A stretch of DNA of 64,000 bases. It comes from Embiotoca jacksoni (taxonomy: Eukaryota; Chordata; Actinopteri; Embiotocidae). The notes below the pieces were generated by a model, which had not been told where the DNA came from, searched no databases, and saw nothing but the letters and a program-made list of their open reading frames with translations. Within the stretch, counting starts at the first letter, position 1. Every line of letters starts with the position of its first letter. Below are positions 37,611 to 51,514 of the stretch, in pieces. Location of the stretch: NCBI GenBank assembly GCA_022577435.1, contig JAKOON010000007.1, forward strand, positions 679,501-743,500. The letters run 5' to 3'. The position numbers and the translations under genes are program-made.

Positions 37611-37827
37611 AGCAAAGGGTCTGAATACTTATGACCATGTGATATTTCAGTTTTTCGTTTTTAATAAATTCGCACAAATTTCTACATTTCTGTTTTTTTC
37701 TGTCAAGATGGGGTGCTGAGTGTACATTAATGAGAAATAAAATGAACTTTTTTGATTTTAGCAAATGGCTGCAATGAAACAAAGAGTGAAAAATTTAAAG
37801 GGGTCTGAATACTTTCCGTACCCACTG
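37611..37827. repeat. Tc1-like element, right terminal inverted repeat (217 bp)
   Basis: Reverse complement of the left arm with about six substitutions and no indel seen. Followed by TA at 37828-37829. Confidence 0.93.
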
Positions 37828-38384
37828 TATGTGGTTTTAAAACACAAAAGACATCGTTGCTGTTGGGTGTTCATGATGATCACTTTTCCTGATTTGATCA
37901 TTGCTTTACTTTGTGTAGATATTGCTGTTTACGTGACACGCCATGTACAAACCCTCTGCACATGCAGCGATAACAGATGCTAAGCTACGCTGTGGATGGA
38001 AAAGGTGTTTTAGCCACCTCCAAAGAAATCAATATCAATTTAAGTGTATGCTATATTTGTACCTCTTTATCTTGCTGTCATGCAGTTATGTCTGAAGTGC
38101 GCTGGTGTATTTATTTATGCTCTCTTTAAAGCCAGACTGCTTTGACAAAAACAGTGTTTTTACCTCGTGGACTATGGGAATTGCTCTTCGATTCGCTTTT
38201 TTTGCTTTTTGTTTGTTTTTTTTATTATTGTGAGACTTTAATGGTGTTTTACCTTGAGCGAATTTTTTTTTTATCATAAAGCAAGTTTCTGACCAACTGA
38301 CACATTGACAAAACGTACTCTTGTGTAGAGCTCGGGATGTCTTTTCATACCGTAGCACGGAGTGCGTTGTATTGCAAAATGCAT

Positions 38385-38650
38385 GAGTCGAGCCGAAACT
38401 TGTAGAGAGGTTGGAACACCTTGAAACTGCCTAAGACCTCAAAATTCAAACATGTTTTTATGTAAAGCTTTGAAAGATATGCTGCGTGTCGACCTTTTTT
38501 GTTGCCGCAGCATCAGCTCAAATAATCTGCAGTAAACTCGCAAAAAATGCTTCAATTGATGTTAGCAGAGGTTTTGTGCAGTTTACAAAGGGAATGTCCT
38601 TCTACTATCAACAGTGGAAGGCGGTTATCACCTTTGTTACCCAACAGGAC
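38385..38650 (+). repeat. Dispersed repeat, second copy of the 32895-33280 family
   Basis: Contains TTCAAACATGTTTTTATGTA, AAGCTTTGAAAGATATGCTG, GTGTCGACC, ATGCTTCAAT and AGAGGTTTTGTGCAGTTTAC in the same order and orientation as 33040-33215. It lies on the other side of the Tc1 element from the first copy. No coding capacity seen. Confidence 0.6.
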
Positions 38651-41600
38651 ATGAGAAGTTAAAAACGGGGAGTGTAGACTTTTGGAGAATGAATTGATCT
38701 TCAATACTGAAAGACCAGCATGCTACATAACTGCTTTTATTTTGTAAGAAAAGGTTTGTCAAGGTAAAGCACTAAAAAATATTCTAAAAGTATTGTACAA
38801 TACTATATTGCTACGCTGCATGTCTATGAGACACATCTCCATCCTTCAGGAGAAAATAGATACAAATGAAATGGGAGCGCAGGAACTACGTTAATAGTAG
38901 TTACTGGACGTAACTGCAGTTCTACGAGTGGGTTTTGGTTTCTTTCCGTCCCAAGACAGTGGTAGGCGAAACGCTAAACTATGGATGTGTAACTTGTACA
39001 ACACCCACTTGCAAAAACCCAAACTATTCCTTTTAAGATGCTGCTGTGTTTTGATGACAGCGGTAGAGCATATCAATCAAATCTCTTGCCTGGATGGCGC
39101 GTGTCGACATGTGTCTTCTCATCGAGTTAACCAGGTAAAGTGCTTACACCTAAATGCGGTCACTGAAGAAAGATTTCCCCACAGACGGACTGTCGTGTCA
39201 GTCTTAAGTAACAGTTGAACCTTCTTAACGGATCCTATTAGTACGTTTACATCCTTTCAGGTCTCAACTCTGCACGAGTGCAAACATCTTGTTTTGTTGC
39301 CAGGCACAAATGTTTACGTTCCCCACAAATCTATTTCACCTCCCATTCTCTCATATACCGACATAATATATTAATTTGCATGCAGAGCAAAACTGCATTA
39401 CTCCCACCACACCCGCGCCCATAGCAGAAGTACATTTGAATAATTCAGAGGCCGCAAACACCAAGCTCTAAATTGTATATTAATTCTAAAATTACACACC
39501 AGCCCCTGGGACTGGGTTACACTTTTAATAACTTGTCACAGCTGTACCGAGGACCGGTGAACGGTGCGTTGCACTGCACTTCTCTCAGACAAAATTATTG
39601 GAAGACTCCCTGTTGTTCCATTGAGCTCCACTGTTTTGCCACAGTTTAATTTGCAACGGCTTTCATACAGTAAGTCTTAATCAAGTTATTGCAGATTCAC
39701 CGAGTGCAGTCTTTTTCTTTCTTTTTTTTTTTTCTGTCTGGGGAAGGAAGTCGTTTTTTAAAAGAGAGGCTTGTGGGACTACACTGCACCATCTGCTCGT
39801 GAGCACCACTGTCAGACTTAGATGAGTTGCCGAGTTAAGAAAAGAGAGAGAGAGGGGGGAAAAAAAAAAAAGGCCTATAGGATTTGCCTTTTGAATCCCC
39901 TCAGGACTTTCTGGCAAGCTTTACAGGCCACTTATGCTCCTTGACCCACTAAGCCATGAGAGGACAGTTGGGTCTGGCCTAAATACTGTACGGTACAGCT
40001 CTGTCACCTCCTCGGGGGGGGAGGCGGCTATACCTTTTCATGGTCACACTGCACTTCAAAAAGCATTAGGCTGTGTTTGCACCGCAGGTCTTCATGCTCG
40101 GTTTTAAATTGCTCCTGATACCTTTTTTTTTTTTTTTTTTCCGGATGAGTGTCCAAATCCTGGGGTATGGCCCATAAGTTGTCTGATAGCAATATGACCC
40201 AACAGCGCTGTCAAAATAAATAAATAAACCCCACAGAAAGATTAACACGGTGTTACCTTCGGTTGTCTGGTCTCAGCTTCTCTTCTGAAGCTAATCATGC
40301 ACCGACTATGAAAAAGACTTTTACTCCAAGCAAATGGTCTTTTTAAAGGATGCTCAGTTTTTTTTTGCTTTGCAATGCACATCTCATACCTGATACGGAC
40401 ACCTGCTTGTCTATTTTTCTGAATTTTGTTTAGTAAAGAAGGAAGCAATTTCACTGCAGGACCTGTTGGAACATTTGTTCAACGGCTACTGACCACGGGA
40501 GCGTTTGTTAAACCCGTTGACTTTTCAAGTTTTGTGCGTTATCATTTATTTTCGGCGATGACGTCGGAGAAAAAGGCCCGCCTTGCTTTTTTCTCGGTTT
40601 CAAAATATAGAAACATCTTTATAGATGTCAGTATGCAGATTTATTTCAATTTATTTATTTTTTTTGCCACTGGCCTTCAGTGGGTAAGTTGCTGCTGTGA
40701 TGACGAATAGAGCAAAATGAACCGGGTTAAGTGCCGCAAAACGACTGAGTAACACAGGAATGCTGGCAGCCTTAAATGAGACGATAAGCATTACACGGTT
40801 ATTGTTGTTGGAAACTACTGAAGGAGGATTCTCAGAGAGGTCAGGTTGGCGATGTATCTCACCTGTGGCTTTGACTTCGTAGAACACACCGACATGTCCG
40901 ATCAGCCTAAAAATGCAGATGTGATCTTTGGTCTTTATTGCCCTGCTCTGGTTTCTGGTGCCACAAATGGTATTTCTTCCATTCAGCATTCTTCTGTTTG
41001 ATTGGCCAATTGCTGGTAAAGTCACATTGAATTATTTTGCTCAGCAAGTCTGGACTCCCATGAGTCCTCAGGGTCGCTGTCCCATTGTAGAGGTCTTTAA
41101 TAAGTGGGGAAGCTGCTTTTTTTTTTTTTTTATTGGTCTGAACCTTTAAAAAAAAAAAAAAAGAAAGGTGGCAGTGGAAGCTAAAACGGTATCCTATGTG
41201 CAAAACAATTTGAAATGCTAGTTAGCGCCAGTGGCAAGTTAAGGAAACCTGGAACTTCAGGTTTTTCTACATCCAAAGAATGAGGAGCATCTTTTTGTGT
41301 GTGAAACAAAACTAAACTATGTAATCAAGTGCGCAATATAGAATTAAATTGTAAATACATATCCCGGATATAAAACGAGATTAAGGATTTTTTTTTCCCG
41401 GGCAAATGCAAAAACACTAAGACATGACCAGTTTTTTTTCGAGTTAATCTAATAAAAAAAATATAAAAAAATATCACTTGATTAAGTAAAGAGATTTGGG
41501 CTATATTCCAGCAGTTGAAGCACATGGTCTCAGGCTCATGACGCATGTGTGTTTAAGGCACTTTTGCTACTTTAAACGATGGATAATCTTGAGCATAAAG

Positions 41601-44202
41601 TAAAGCGCATTGTTCAAAGGTGTTGTACTTTGTCTCTAAAATAATAATAGGTCTGTTTTTGACTTGAACACGAAATGCACCAACCGGTGTCGTCTCCCTT
41701 CAAAAGCCAGGTGCGCTGTCACCTCGGTGGAGCGCAGTTACATTGGTTGATTTGCAAAATCGTAGGAGAGAATAGTTCTCTGGAAAGGTTCTGCTCGTGT
41801 GCAGATGGAAAAAAAAAGTTCCACATTGTAATCATTTCATTTTCAATCGTCTGAATGTTTGTGCATCGTTGCACGTCACCGTGTGCTCCTGCATATGTAG
41901 GATGTGTTTACTGATCACTTGTACTTTATTTTATTTATTTTTTTATTGTACTTTTTTGTTGTTGTCAGAGGCCGTAAGAATAACATTTATGAGCCCATAT
42001 CCTGGTATACTGTGTTGGCATGCAATTTATTTTCAGGTCTTTCAAACACTTGTCGAACTTTCAACAAGCATTTAACTGCTTATTTGAAAACAATAACAGG
42101 CGCAAGGGCACAAAAAAAATGTAAAAAGAGAGCGATGGGTGTCGTGGCGATCATCAGCACTGCCAAAAGAAGCATGACGTGCTGCACACTTAGCAAGATC
42201 AACAATATTACCATCAACACTCATCTTGAGCGTATAAATGACTCCCAGGATGTTGATACCCATCATTTTTTTGGCAAACCATATCCTGAATATGTAGAAT
42301 TAAATGGAGCGAGACCATTCTAATTGAGATTCATCAATAATTCTTAGTGATCTGCATGAACCTGTGCTACTCACAGTGGATAATGATGAAGGCTTGGCAG
42401 TAGCAGTGCTTCTTTTTCCATGTGAAGGTCAGCGCAGTAATCGTAGGAAGGAACATTATCTTGAAGGTCGGTTCCCGCTTTCGGCCAAGATTAACTTTAA
42501 TGTACCTTTTATCTGAATGGCGGGACCGCATCAGTCTCCAAACATGAAATAACTCCAAAACAGATCCACTCACCCCATTCACATCAAACTATTTTATTTC
42601 ATTTCATTCTTTAGTACAAAATGAATGTGGCCTCCTTAAGTTTTGTGGATACAAAAATGCGTTTTGAAAATTTCTTGGAAGTCTTTATCCGACAAGCTTG
42701 AAGGTAATCGCCTCACAGTAGTGAAAGGAGCCCGAATGTCTACCTTTAAAATTGTATTAAAATTCATATTTATAGTGTCTCTAACACTCGTGTTCCAGAT
42801 TATCTTTCAAAGTTCTCGTGTTGTTTCCCTGTTATTATCACTGTTTCCATGTTTAGAGAGATAAAAAGTCGATTTGAGCGACAGTTGACTTTCCTTGTCT
42901 AGTCTGGTTCTCAGCGGGGGGGTGGGGGGCTGGTTAGCTTACGATTACACTTGATGAAAAAAAACAAAAACACAACATTTTGTTTTTCTTTTGTTCTTTC
43001 TTGAGCTGAAACCTTAGATAGTCTTTTGTGTTTCATCACGGCAAAAAAAAAAATCAGTCCTTTGCTGTGGCTTTTTTCTTTTCTTTTGTCAGATAGGAAG
43101 CAATGTGCTTTAATGTCTCCATTGTTCAGTTCATGTCATATCTGTGGCTTCTTTTTTTTTTGCCTTTTCAAAAGGCCCCTATTGAGTTTAGATGATGAAA
43201 GTATATAGAACAAAAAGCCTTGACCTTAAACAAACAGGCTCTTAGTTACAGCAAATTACCAATTACGTTGGCTGAAAAGACTCCTACAATATGTTGTCTC
43301 TATAAATTAGCTTTGATCATATATTCTGAATTGTTAGTGGTTTAATGGAATTACACCATAGCTCTAAATTCAAGTAAGGGCATGTTAAATAAGTTGGGTT
43401 TCTAAGAGTTTGTGTTTTCAAAATACTCTCCTCTAATCCCAAATTTTTTTTTTTTTTGTATTATTTTTTTTTTTAGTCAAGTAGTGTTTTCACAGCTCCA
43501 GGGAAGAAAGCACATTATAGCAATTTTAAACAGAAACTTCTCTGTCCTTTTTTTCCCCTCTATTTTCCTTATTATGAAAAGTATTTGCTTTTCTAATCTT
43601 CCCACACCACTATGCCATTTATAACTAAAATTATTTGTGTAAAAAAAAAAAGGGTTCTTGCTTTTATTTCCGTTGTACTAGTATTTAGCAAGAAAGGAAA
43701 ATACACACTTAAAACTATATTATCTGTCCAATACCTCAGAAACAAGCCAAAGAGCTAAATTCATAATATTTCACTCTCCCTAACTTATTTAAAGAGTATT
43801 TGTTTTTGGTCACTGTATCTGAATATTTCAACCGAAAAACCAGAGATGCCGAATCACAAATTCACAGAATCATCTTCAAATTACTTTAAAAAAAAAAAGA
43901 AAAAAGAATCAGATGCGCCAAGAGAAGCAATTCGGCGCTCTGCGGTTTGCCTACCAACCAGCCCACTGTAATATGAAGTAGTAACGGGAGTAGCGTGGGG
44001 TGCTTACAATTAGTCGCCAATCTCTGACAAATGGGGTTGTTGGTGGAAACGCTCTCAGTGCTGCATCCTGATGTGGACAGAATGAGCGAGGAGCCGGGCC
44101 CACGTTCAGTCATTAGGCGAGGGAATGAAATGGGATGGAAAGTTGCCAAGTGGCTGCCAGGTGCTCTCATCCACTCTCTCACACGTTCACTCAGCCAGGT
44201 CC

Positions 44203-44277
<75 letters not shown>
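44203..44277. repeat. (CA)n microsatellite
   Basis: About 37 CA units without interruption. Confidence 0.97.
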
Positions 44278-44279
<2 letters not shown>

Positions 44280-46511
44280 TAAGAGGCTGGAAGTAACACA
44301 TTTCTTTTAGACTTGTTACTGCAATTGATTGCATTTTTTGTGTCGGCTTTTCATCAAGGCTGCAATTCACATCTCGTCCATTACAGTGCAAGTTACACAA
44401 TGTCTGTCGGCTTTTGGCAAAAAAAAAATGTAATAAATGTAAAAATTGCAGTGTCTGCTGAGGCACATGAGTGTTGAGCTCACTTTTCTCTGATAAAGAT
44501 CTGTTACGCAATCCGAAAGGGGGGAGAAAAAAAAAAAAAAGTAATGGGTGTAGTAACTCGATTTAAAAAGCAGGTGCGCATTAAAGTGATGGATGTGCAG
44601 AGTGTAGATGTATTTCTTTTGCCGATGTGTCAGCCGCACCGCGTCCTCGAGGGGCTCACGTGTACGGGAAGCAAGCAGACAGCCGTGTCAATAGATGTAC
44701 TGAATTACTGAATCAAAAACAGAAATGGCACGTTACCCTCCAATTACCCGGATACGGTAGATATCATGGAGTTCATCTTGACGTCGAAGTCGGCAAATCC
44801 TCGTACTATTACGACGTAAAAGACGGGAACCATTTTATTCTGATATAAATTGAAATTCCGTTTTCTTTGTTAGCAGTTCGTTTTATAAATGACACAGAAG
44901 ATTCAATTGTCATCTGTAAATATTTCTTTATGCTTCATTTTGTTGGCTGAGAAGGTAGAAACGCTCGAGTTTGCAGGGGCAGCAGAATACTCTGTAATCT
45001 GTGGACACATTCAGAACACAGATGATCCAAATGACACGAGAAATGTCGATTTAAATGTGAGAAATCGCCTCCTTTACCGCACGCTATTTCTCAAGAGGTA
45101 CGGTGCTCCATTTAACTGAAGATCACAATGAACAACTTCATAATCTCAATGTGATATACGTCCAAGTTTAACATGAAAATTCCACCTTCTAAAATTGTCG
45201 TAAGGCGATTGTGACTAAATCACTTGTTATGCTGCCCTTCTGCAAAAAAAAAAAAAAAACCCACAGAACAATCACAGCTGCAGAGTTTATATATTTTTCT
45301 CATAACTCATGTTTGACCGAACTGCTAACGCTCAAGTTACTCATGAAAAACTATCATTCAGTAATTATGGATGGTATTATCGGCTGTCTGTGAGATTTGT
45401 CATTTCAGTCCCTGAGACCGGTGTTCAGTGTTGGCTAAAATGTGAACGTGCTCGACATTGTTCTTTGCCAATAGAAAAAAAAAGAAACAAAAAGACGGGG
45501 ATAAAAAGTTAAAAGTGGGTATTTTGCTTTGCAAATTTGCCCACGAGTTGTTCCTCATTGCTTTCTGTTTGAAAGTAAACATTTAACATCAGAAAACTCT
45601 GCATTTTACCCCCCCCCCCCCAAAAAAAAATGAAAGTATTTAAGCTTCCAACCAACTCTCACGATAACTTTTAGCCAACAGAAGAGCAAAGTTTGGTCAC
45701 TTTCTAAACAGTAGTGTAACGTGACATGTTTAAGATTAAGGGAAGATTACAATAACTATAAACTTGTTGTTTAGCGTCGTTCTTTTCTTCTTTTTTTTTT
45801 TTAACGGTGGCTTTTTTTGGCGGTTTAAGATAATTAGCACAGCTAACGACCTCGTACGTAGACCACACCAGAAGTTACCTTTACTATGTACTCGCATTGG
45901 GTTCAGGACAGGGGGGGGTTAAAATGGAGACGAAAATAATCGGTGTAAATATGCACGCGCCTTGCTCGATAGATTAATCTGCACAGATCATTTGTCGCCG
46001 TATTTAAACCAACACATGCAATTATTGCAAATGGAAAAATAACATCACGCCCCATCGACATCACAGTTGGCAAATTAACGGTTGTAATTTCTGTCCTGGA
46101 ACAAAGTGTTTACATAAACAACAGACCTTATTTTCTGCCTGAATTAAAACACCTTGTGGGGGGAAAAAAAACAAACAGAGATTTGATGTTTTAATTCTCA
46201 GAGATGCTTTCACTGAAGAGTCTTTTTTTTTTTTTTCTTCCTCTCTCGTGTCGATGTGGCTATTAATATCGTTCTGAACAACTGACAAGCAAAAGAATAT
46301 TTTGTGCGGTTTATTCATATAGCTTTAATTTGTATTTACACAATGTCCTTTGTGCTCTGCAAAGCGGTTTGTCATGAATGTGTCAGACGGCGTTTTATGA
46401 ATAAACTGGTGACTCGATTCGGATGTTCTGTGAGATTTCACAAGCTCAGCCTATTCATGTGCTGTCAGTTGCGTTTGTAGAGCGCTGCACGATGGATGTT
46501 CAGCAGTAAAC

Positions 46512-46567
46512 GCCCCCACCCCCCCCACCCACCCGCCCGCCCACCCGCCCCCCCTCACCCCCGTCCC
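46512..46567. repeat. C-rich tract, G-quadruplex/i-motif potential (minus strand G-rich)
   Basis: Repeated runs of three to nine C separated mainly by A, G or T over 56 bases, so the minus strand carries many consecutive G-runs. Confidence 0.8.
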
Positions 46568-48845
46568 GTATCTGCCTCCTTATACCTGTACTAAAAAAAG
46601 TTCCCGTTAAACTTAACACATTTCCCACTTGCTGTGTTTCTTTATTGAACAAGTCTCCATTGTAATTCAAGGCTCATCAGGAATTTGTAAAAAAAAAAAA
46701 AAAAATTGTTGTCGCAACGTGGCTTCGACCCTTGTACTTTTTTTTTTTTTTTTTTTTTTTTACTGCTAAAGAGAAAATTGCATTTCACTGTTCAGTCGTC
46801 TCGTCTCGCACAAGAGTTAAATGTTTAAAATTTGAATGCAAATGGTTTCTCTTGACCTTCAGTGTTATGTTTCTTAATACAGTAGTGAGGGAATGGAGAC
46901 GCGGCGGCGGGCACGGTTTCAGGTCAGCGGTCGCAGGAGTCAGCTTCGACGGTACCACGGATGTGTCCTCTGTTCAACGTAGACTAGATTTAATTCAAGA
47001 CCAAACAGGGGAGTTCAAATTCATAATATAAAGTCCAAACATGCAACGGTATGACATCTACATTTATATACGATGTCCTTCGGTCTCATGGTGGGTTATG
47101 ATTGGCTGAAAATAGAAACACAAGAAATGACATCATGGTTTTTTTTGCAAGACTTTTTTTTTTTGCGTTTTAGTGGAAGCACTGAAAACGGACTCATTGA
47201 GGTGGAAGGAAAGTCATCAATGTTTAAAACATGGTGTGTTACTGGGCTCTAAAGGGGTTGAGGGGAAAAAAAAAAAAAGAACCTCTTAAGCCTCAAATAG
47301 CTTCTCATGAAATGTTCAAGAGTTGTTTACGCCACCAGGAGTAAAAGTGTTGTCGCAGTGCTGCAATTAGCATTCGGCGGTGGAAGGAAGTGCATTTGGG
47401 CGGGTGATAACACAACACCTCCGTAACTACGCTGATGGATCCGGGTCTATCAGCAGCTCTCCACCTCGGAGGCACGTGGAAACGAGTCTTCGACTTGACG
47501 TACGTGAAGCCGAAGATAACGCCGCTATATCTGCCTGACTTTCTCCCACTTATAACCGCCTGCATTTTTTTTTTTTTTTAAACCGAAATGCCGAATCTTT
47601 GCCAAGTAGACAAGCCAGCGAAGTTGCTGCATACTTCTCCATATTTCACCAGACAGTAACCTTTTCTAAACAGACAGCTCAGTGTGACGATTAGACACGT
47701 TTGCTCGTGCACACGCGGTATAAACTTAAGCCGGACCAACTTTGAGTTCGACACGGTGGCTGAGTTTTAAACGGATGCAGATTTCAAGGAGACACTCAAA
47801 AGAAAATGTGGAAGTGTGAAAAATTAGCTTCAGGCTCAATTGCATCCTTTTGCACTGCACTAGTTTTTGGGCACAGCTTTGAATTGATAGCCCACGGATA
47901 ACTACACCGAGCCAAACAAAACAAAATTAATCATTTCGTTTTTAAATGAACTAAAGGGCCATTTTTTTTTTACCAACTAAACACCAGAGATCAATGCAAT
48001 TGTTTTTTTTTTTTCCCCCACTGGCCTACCCTGGCTAGTAGATCTGAGTTTTACTGGAGCTTTGTATATTTTCTCTGGTCCAGCAGTGAAAAATTAAAAA
48101 CAATGCTTTTTTTTCTTTTTTTTCTTAATTTATTATCCACAGTACATACATCAGTCAAGTTTCCTTTAGATGAGTTTTTATTGTGTGTGTGGGTGTGTGG
48201 GTGGGTGGGAGGGGGTGTTGTAACCCAAGGAAACTACAAGTTCGAGATGTTCCCGAAGTGCCTGTCATTGCAGGGCATTGTTATAGCCAGGCAGCTGTGC
48301 ACGGGGAAGCATCCTGACACCACAGTCGCACAACCGAGCCCAAAAAAAAAAAAAAAAAAAAGATGAAACGGATCAGTTTTATTTATCTGAAGAGCAGCCT
48401 CGCCGGTGTGTTCCCGCTCGGGTCGCTTTCTTTTAGTCATCTTCGATATGTTTAATGGCACCGAAGCCCGTCTTTTGCAAGGAATCGCCAGAAATCCCTA
48501 CTGGACACGTTACGGCTTCCGTTCTCCAATCAAGAGGTTTTATTGCAAAAGTAAAAAGCAGCATCATATGTGTCTTAAGCAAAAAAATTATTATTATTAT
48601 TTTTTTTTTTTCCAAGCACCGGTTAGTAACGTATTTGTCATGGGTCCCCAATTCAAATATATATATTTTTTTTTGCAGGCTCTTCCCCCGCACCCCAAAC
48701 ACACGACTGGGCAAATTTGATTTCCAACGAGCTTCAACCAGAGTCTTGCGAGGTTCCCTGATTGGATTCCGGGCCACCGGTTGCACTGTCGCTCATAAAA
48801 GATGAAGAGCGCGTCTCACAATTTTATTAATCTTCCCCATGGGAA

Positions 48846-48870
48846 TTTTTTTTTTTTTTTTTTTTTTTTT
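48846..48870. repeat. Poly(T) tract, 25 nt
   Basis: Uninterrupted T run. Confidence 0.93.
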
Positions 48871-49601
48871 AGCATATCCCGATGCATGTCATTGGTGACA
48901 AATCTGGAAAACGACAACATTATCTAAAACGTGCCAACATCGCTGACTCTGGCTGTCATCCAGTCAACTTGCCCTGCAAGGAAAACATTTTTGAGCCGGG
49001 GGCCATTAGTTATTTCGAACCCTGAAAAGTATGAAATCCAAAAACATATCTAAGTTATACCTCAAATTGTGATTTTAGTTTTTTTGTTTCTCAGGTGTCA
49101 TTGCTTGTTTTTCCAAAATTCTATCCAGGGGTTACAGATTTGTTAAGGTGCCTCTAGGCAAAAAAATAATCCACTACTTGTTCCCTTATGGCAAGTCGAA
49201 CGTGATGTCTGCAGACTATGCATACCTACAGCTCTAGTTGGCTGAAAATAACTCTGGGCCATTAAATCTAGCTCCCGATAAATATGTCGCAAATTATTTA
49301 TTGTCAATAAATTGGTGACATTCAGGAGCTTGCTGTTCCCGAGACGCCGCTAATGGTCACAGTTTAATTCAGTTGTGGCGGCAGAAAAACCGGGCGATGG
49401 CAGACTGAATGACGTCAGACCTTTTAACCCCGAATACATTAAACCTTTTTTCTTCTTTTGCATGACAACAGGTTGGCTAAAAATACAAGTAACTGACGCT
49501 CCTACTGTAGACTCTCGTGGTATCTGCCAGCTCCCTCGCCCCGCTCCACGTCTGCCGAGACCCTCAAAGAACTTAATTGAACAAAGTGTCAGCCGGTGCG
49601 A

Positions 49602-49640
49602 GTGGGTGGGTGGTGGTGGTGGTGGTGGGGGGGGGGGGGG
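49602..49640. repeat. (GGT)n followed by poly(G)
   Basis: GTGGGTGGG leads into about six GGT units and then a run of about 14 G. Confidence 0.93.
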
Positions 49641-49881
49641 TGACACCGTTTGCGTGCTATGTCGAGTTTGAGCATTATTTCAGTCGCTGTTTATTTCGAT
49701 TTGCATCCCCTTGTTCTCATTCACGGGCCTTGTGGGCAACAGCTTAACTCTGCGCGGTGAGCTTAGCGCCTCTGACTGTTGTTTACCACACTCTGCTCCG
49801 TCCCTCAGGAATCTGAGCTGTTGTAATGGGAAACATCAGATAGGTACCAGACCGGCGTTCTTCCTTTTTAGGAAGAGAAGG

Positions 49882-49920
49882 AAAATAAAATAAAATAAAA
49901 TAAAAAATGAAATAAATGCA
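49882..49920. repeat. (AAAAT)n short tandem repeat
   Basis: AAAATAAAATAAAATAAAAT followed by degenerate units; pentanucleotide period. Confidence 0.85.
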
Positions 49921-50990
49921 GTGCCAGAAATAGAAAATGCAAGTTTAGAGGTGCGTGTCAAGGAGTAAATATGCTTCAAAACAGCGGGGCATATTGCTGA
50001 AGCGGATGTGAGCTTTTGGATTCGGCGGGAGCACCCGAGATGTGCGGAAGGCAGCTCGAATGGCTTTACAAAGAGAGAGCGGGTTGTTACACATTTGTTG
50101 GGGGGCACTTTCCATTACACTCTTGCGTTTTAATTTTTTAAATTTTTTTTTTTTCTGAAGCTTACCTCTCGCCGTCATAGCGAGGCTTTGATCCATCTGC
50201 AAAGACAATCTGATTATGTCGGCCATGTCCGAGTCTGTTATCCCTTTACACAGTGCTCACTTCATTATGCATGCATCCAGGGTTGATGCCCTTCAAACGA
50301 TGCACGCAGAAGCCACATCTGTCAAGGCCTCGGTGTTGCTTACATGCTCAGACTAAAGGTTAACGTTTTTACCTGCACAGGGCACATTTTCACTTGCTTT
50401 CTTTAATTAGATAATCCCAACGACTTGCCTTCGTATCCGAGTTTGTGCTCGTTTCGGAACGCAAACGTTTATAAAACGGTGTTAACAGAAGTGGCTTTAT
50501 GATCAGTGAAGGATCTTTTTTTTTAATGTTGGATCGAGTCATTGGTCAGCTTCATTTCTTTAAAACATCAGAAAGTCATTTTTATATAAACAATCCAGGC
50601 TGTTGTCACTCCCGTTGTGGTGGTTGAATGATAGCTTGTGAGCTGGTAAGAAACATCCCAGGTGAATTCACATTTTAACTTTTTTTTTTTTAAAACCATA
50701 TAATTTTTTAAACTTGGACCTGTGTTATTTGGGATTGTAAAGAAGCTCGTCCTTTTTCCTGTGAAACTAACATTGGTTAAAGCAGTTACAGTTTACAACT
50801 GACTTCAGAAGCATGAATGTAATTCCAATTTAATCATGTGTTTTTAGTCATGTCAAAACATTGTTGGACATGACTTGCCTGCAGTTTGGCATTGTTGTCG
50901 TAACGGTCAGTAACTGTAGAGCTCTTATTGGTAAACATCATTCTTACCATCATATTTGATTATTATTGAGTACGGTGAAGTACCACTGTT

Positions 50991-50993
50991 ATA

Positions 50994-51047
<54 letters not shown>

Positions 51048-51053
51048 ATATGT
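50991..51053. repeat. (AT)n microsatellite
   Basis: About 30 AT units with a few interruptions (AATT early, one GT at 51031, and AATATG at the end). Confidence 0.95.
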
Positions 51054-51303
51054 CATATTTCAATGAATAATAACTGGGATAAACTCAACAACATGAAAAC
51101 AGTATTCTTTTATTTCATGATATTCGTGTAGAAAGAAGAACCTTTTATAATAATGCTTTGGTCCATTCATGTCTTATTGACCAGCCTTCTAGATTAACTT
51201 AAAAAATAAAATGCTTTTTAGATACAATCACAATATTTTTTTGGACAAAAACAACAATGTTTTTCTCAAGCAGCTTAGCCTGCCTTATTTATATATGGGG
51301 AAG

Positions 51304-51330
51304 AAAAAAAAAAAAAAAAAAAAAAAAAAA
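51304..51330. repeat. Poly(A) tract, 27 nt
   Basis: Uninterrupted A run. Confidence 0.93.
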
Positions 51331-51514
51331 GGGATTAAATATCGTAATAAATGATTGTTTCCCGGACTGCTTAGTTTCATCATTGAAATAAAAAAAATAT
51401 AATCCTAAACTCATTGATTAAAAAAAAAAAAGGTTATTTTGTTTTCGTTTTTAGCCTCATGTTGCTTCAGTACTTTGAATACAGAAAGTTTACAAAAGAG
51501 CAAAAGGGATGTTC

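Larger units (their letters stand above)
36196..37827 (-). mobile_element. Tc1-like DNA transposon (Tc1/mariner), near full length, 1632 bp
   Basis: Both ends begin CAGTGGGTACGGAAAGTATT read inward. Long terminal inverted repeats of 217 bp (36196-36412 and 37611-37827) differ at about six positions by eye. The right end is followed by TA, the usual Tc1/mariner target duplication; the left is preceded by TG, so one flanking base has probably mutated. Each inverted repeat carries the AAGTATTCAGACCC motif twice, near its outer and inner ends, which is the IR/DR layout known from Sleeping Beauty-type elements. Inside lies a transposase on the minus strand, opposite to the host gene. The element sits in the intron between microexon and follistatin-domain exon. 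Confidence 0.97.

Noticed and set aside
37900..38000. Possible tRNA-like or small RNA gene after the Tc1 element
   Set aside because: No cloverleaf or A/B box pair could be assembled by eye.
41904..42323. 139-codon frame with a hydrophobic N terminus
   Set aside because: The hydrophobic part comes from a T-rich tract. No domain, no splice context and no similarity I recognise.
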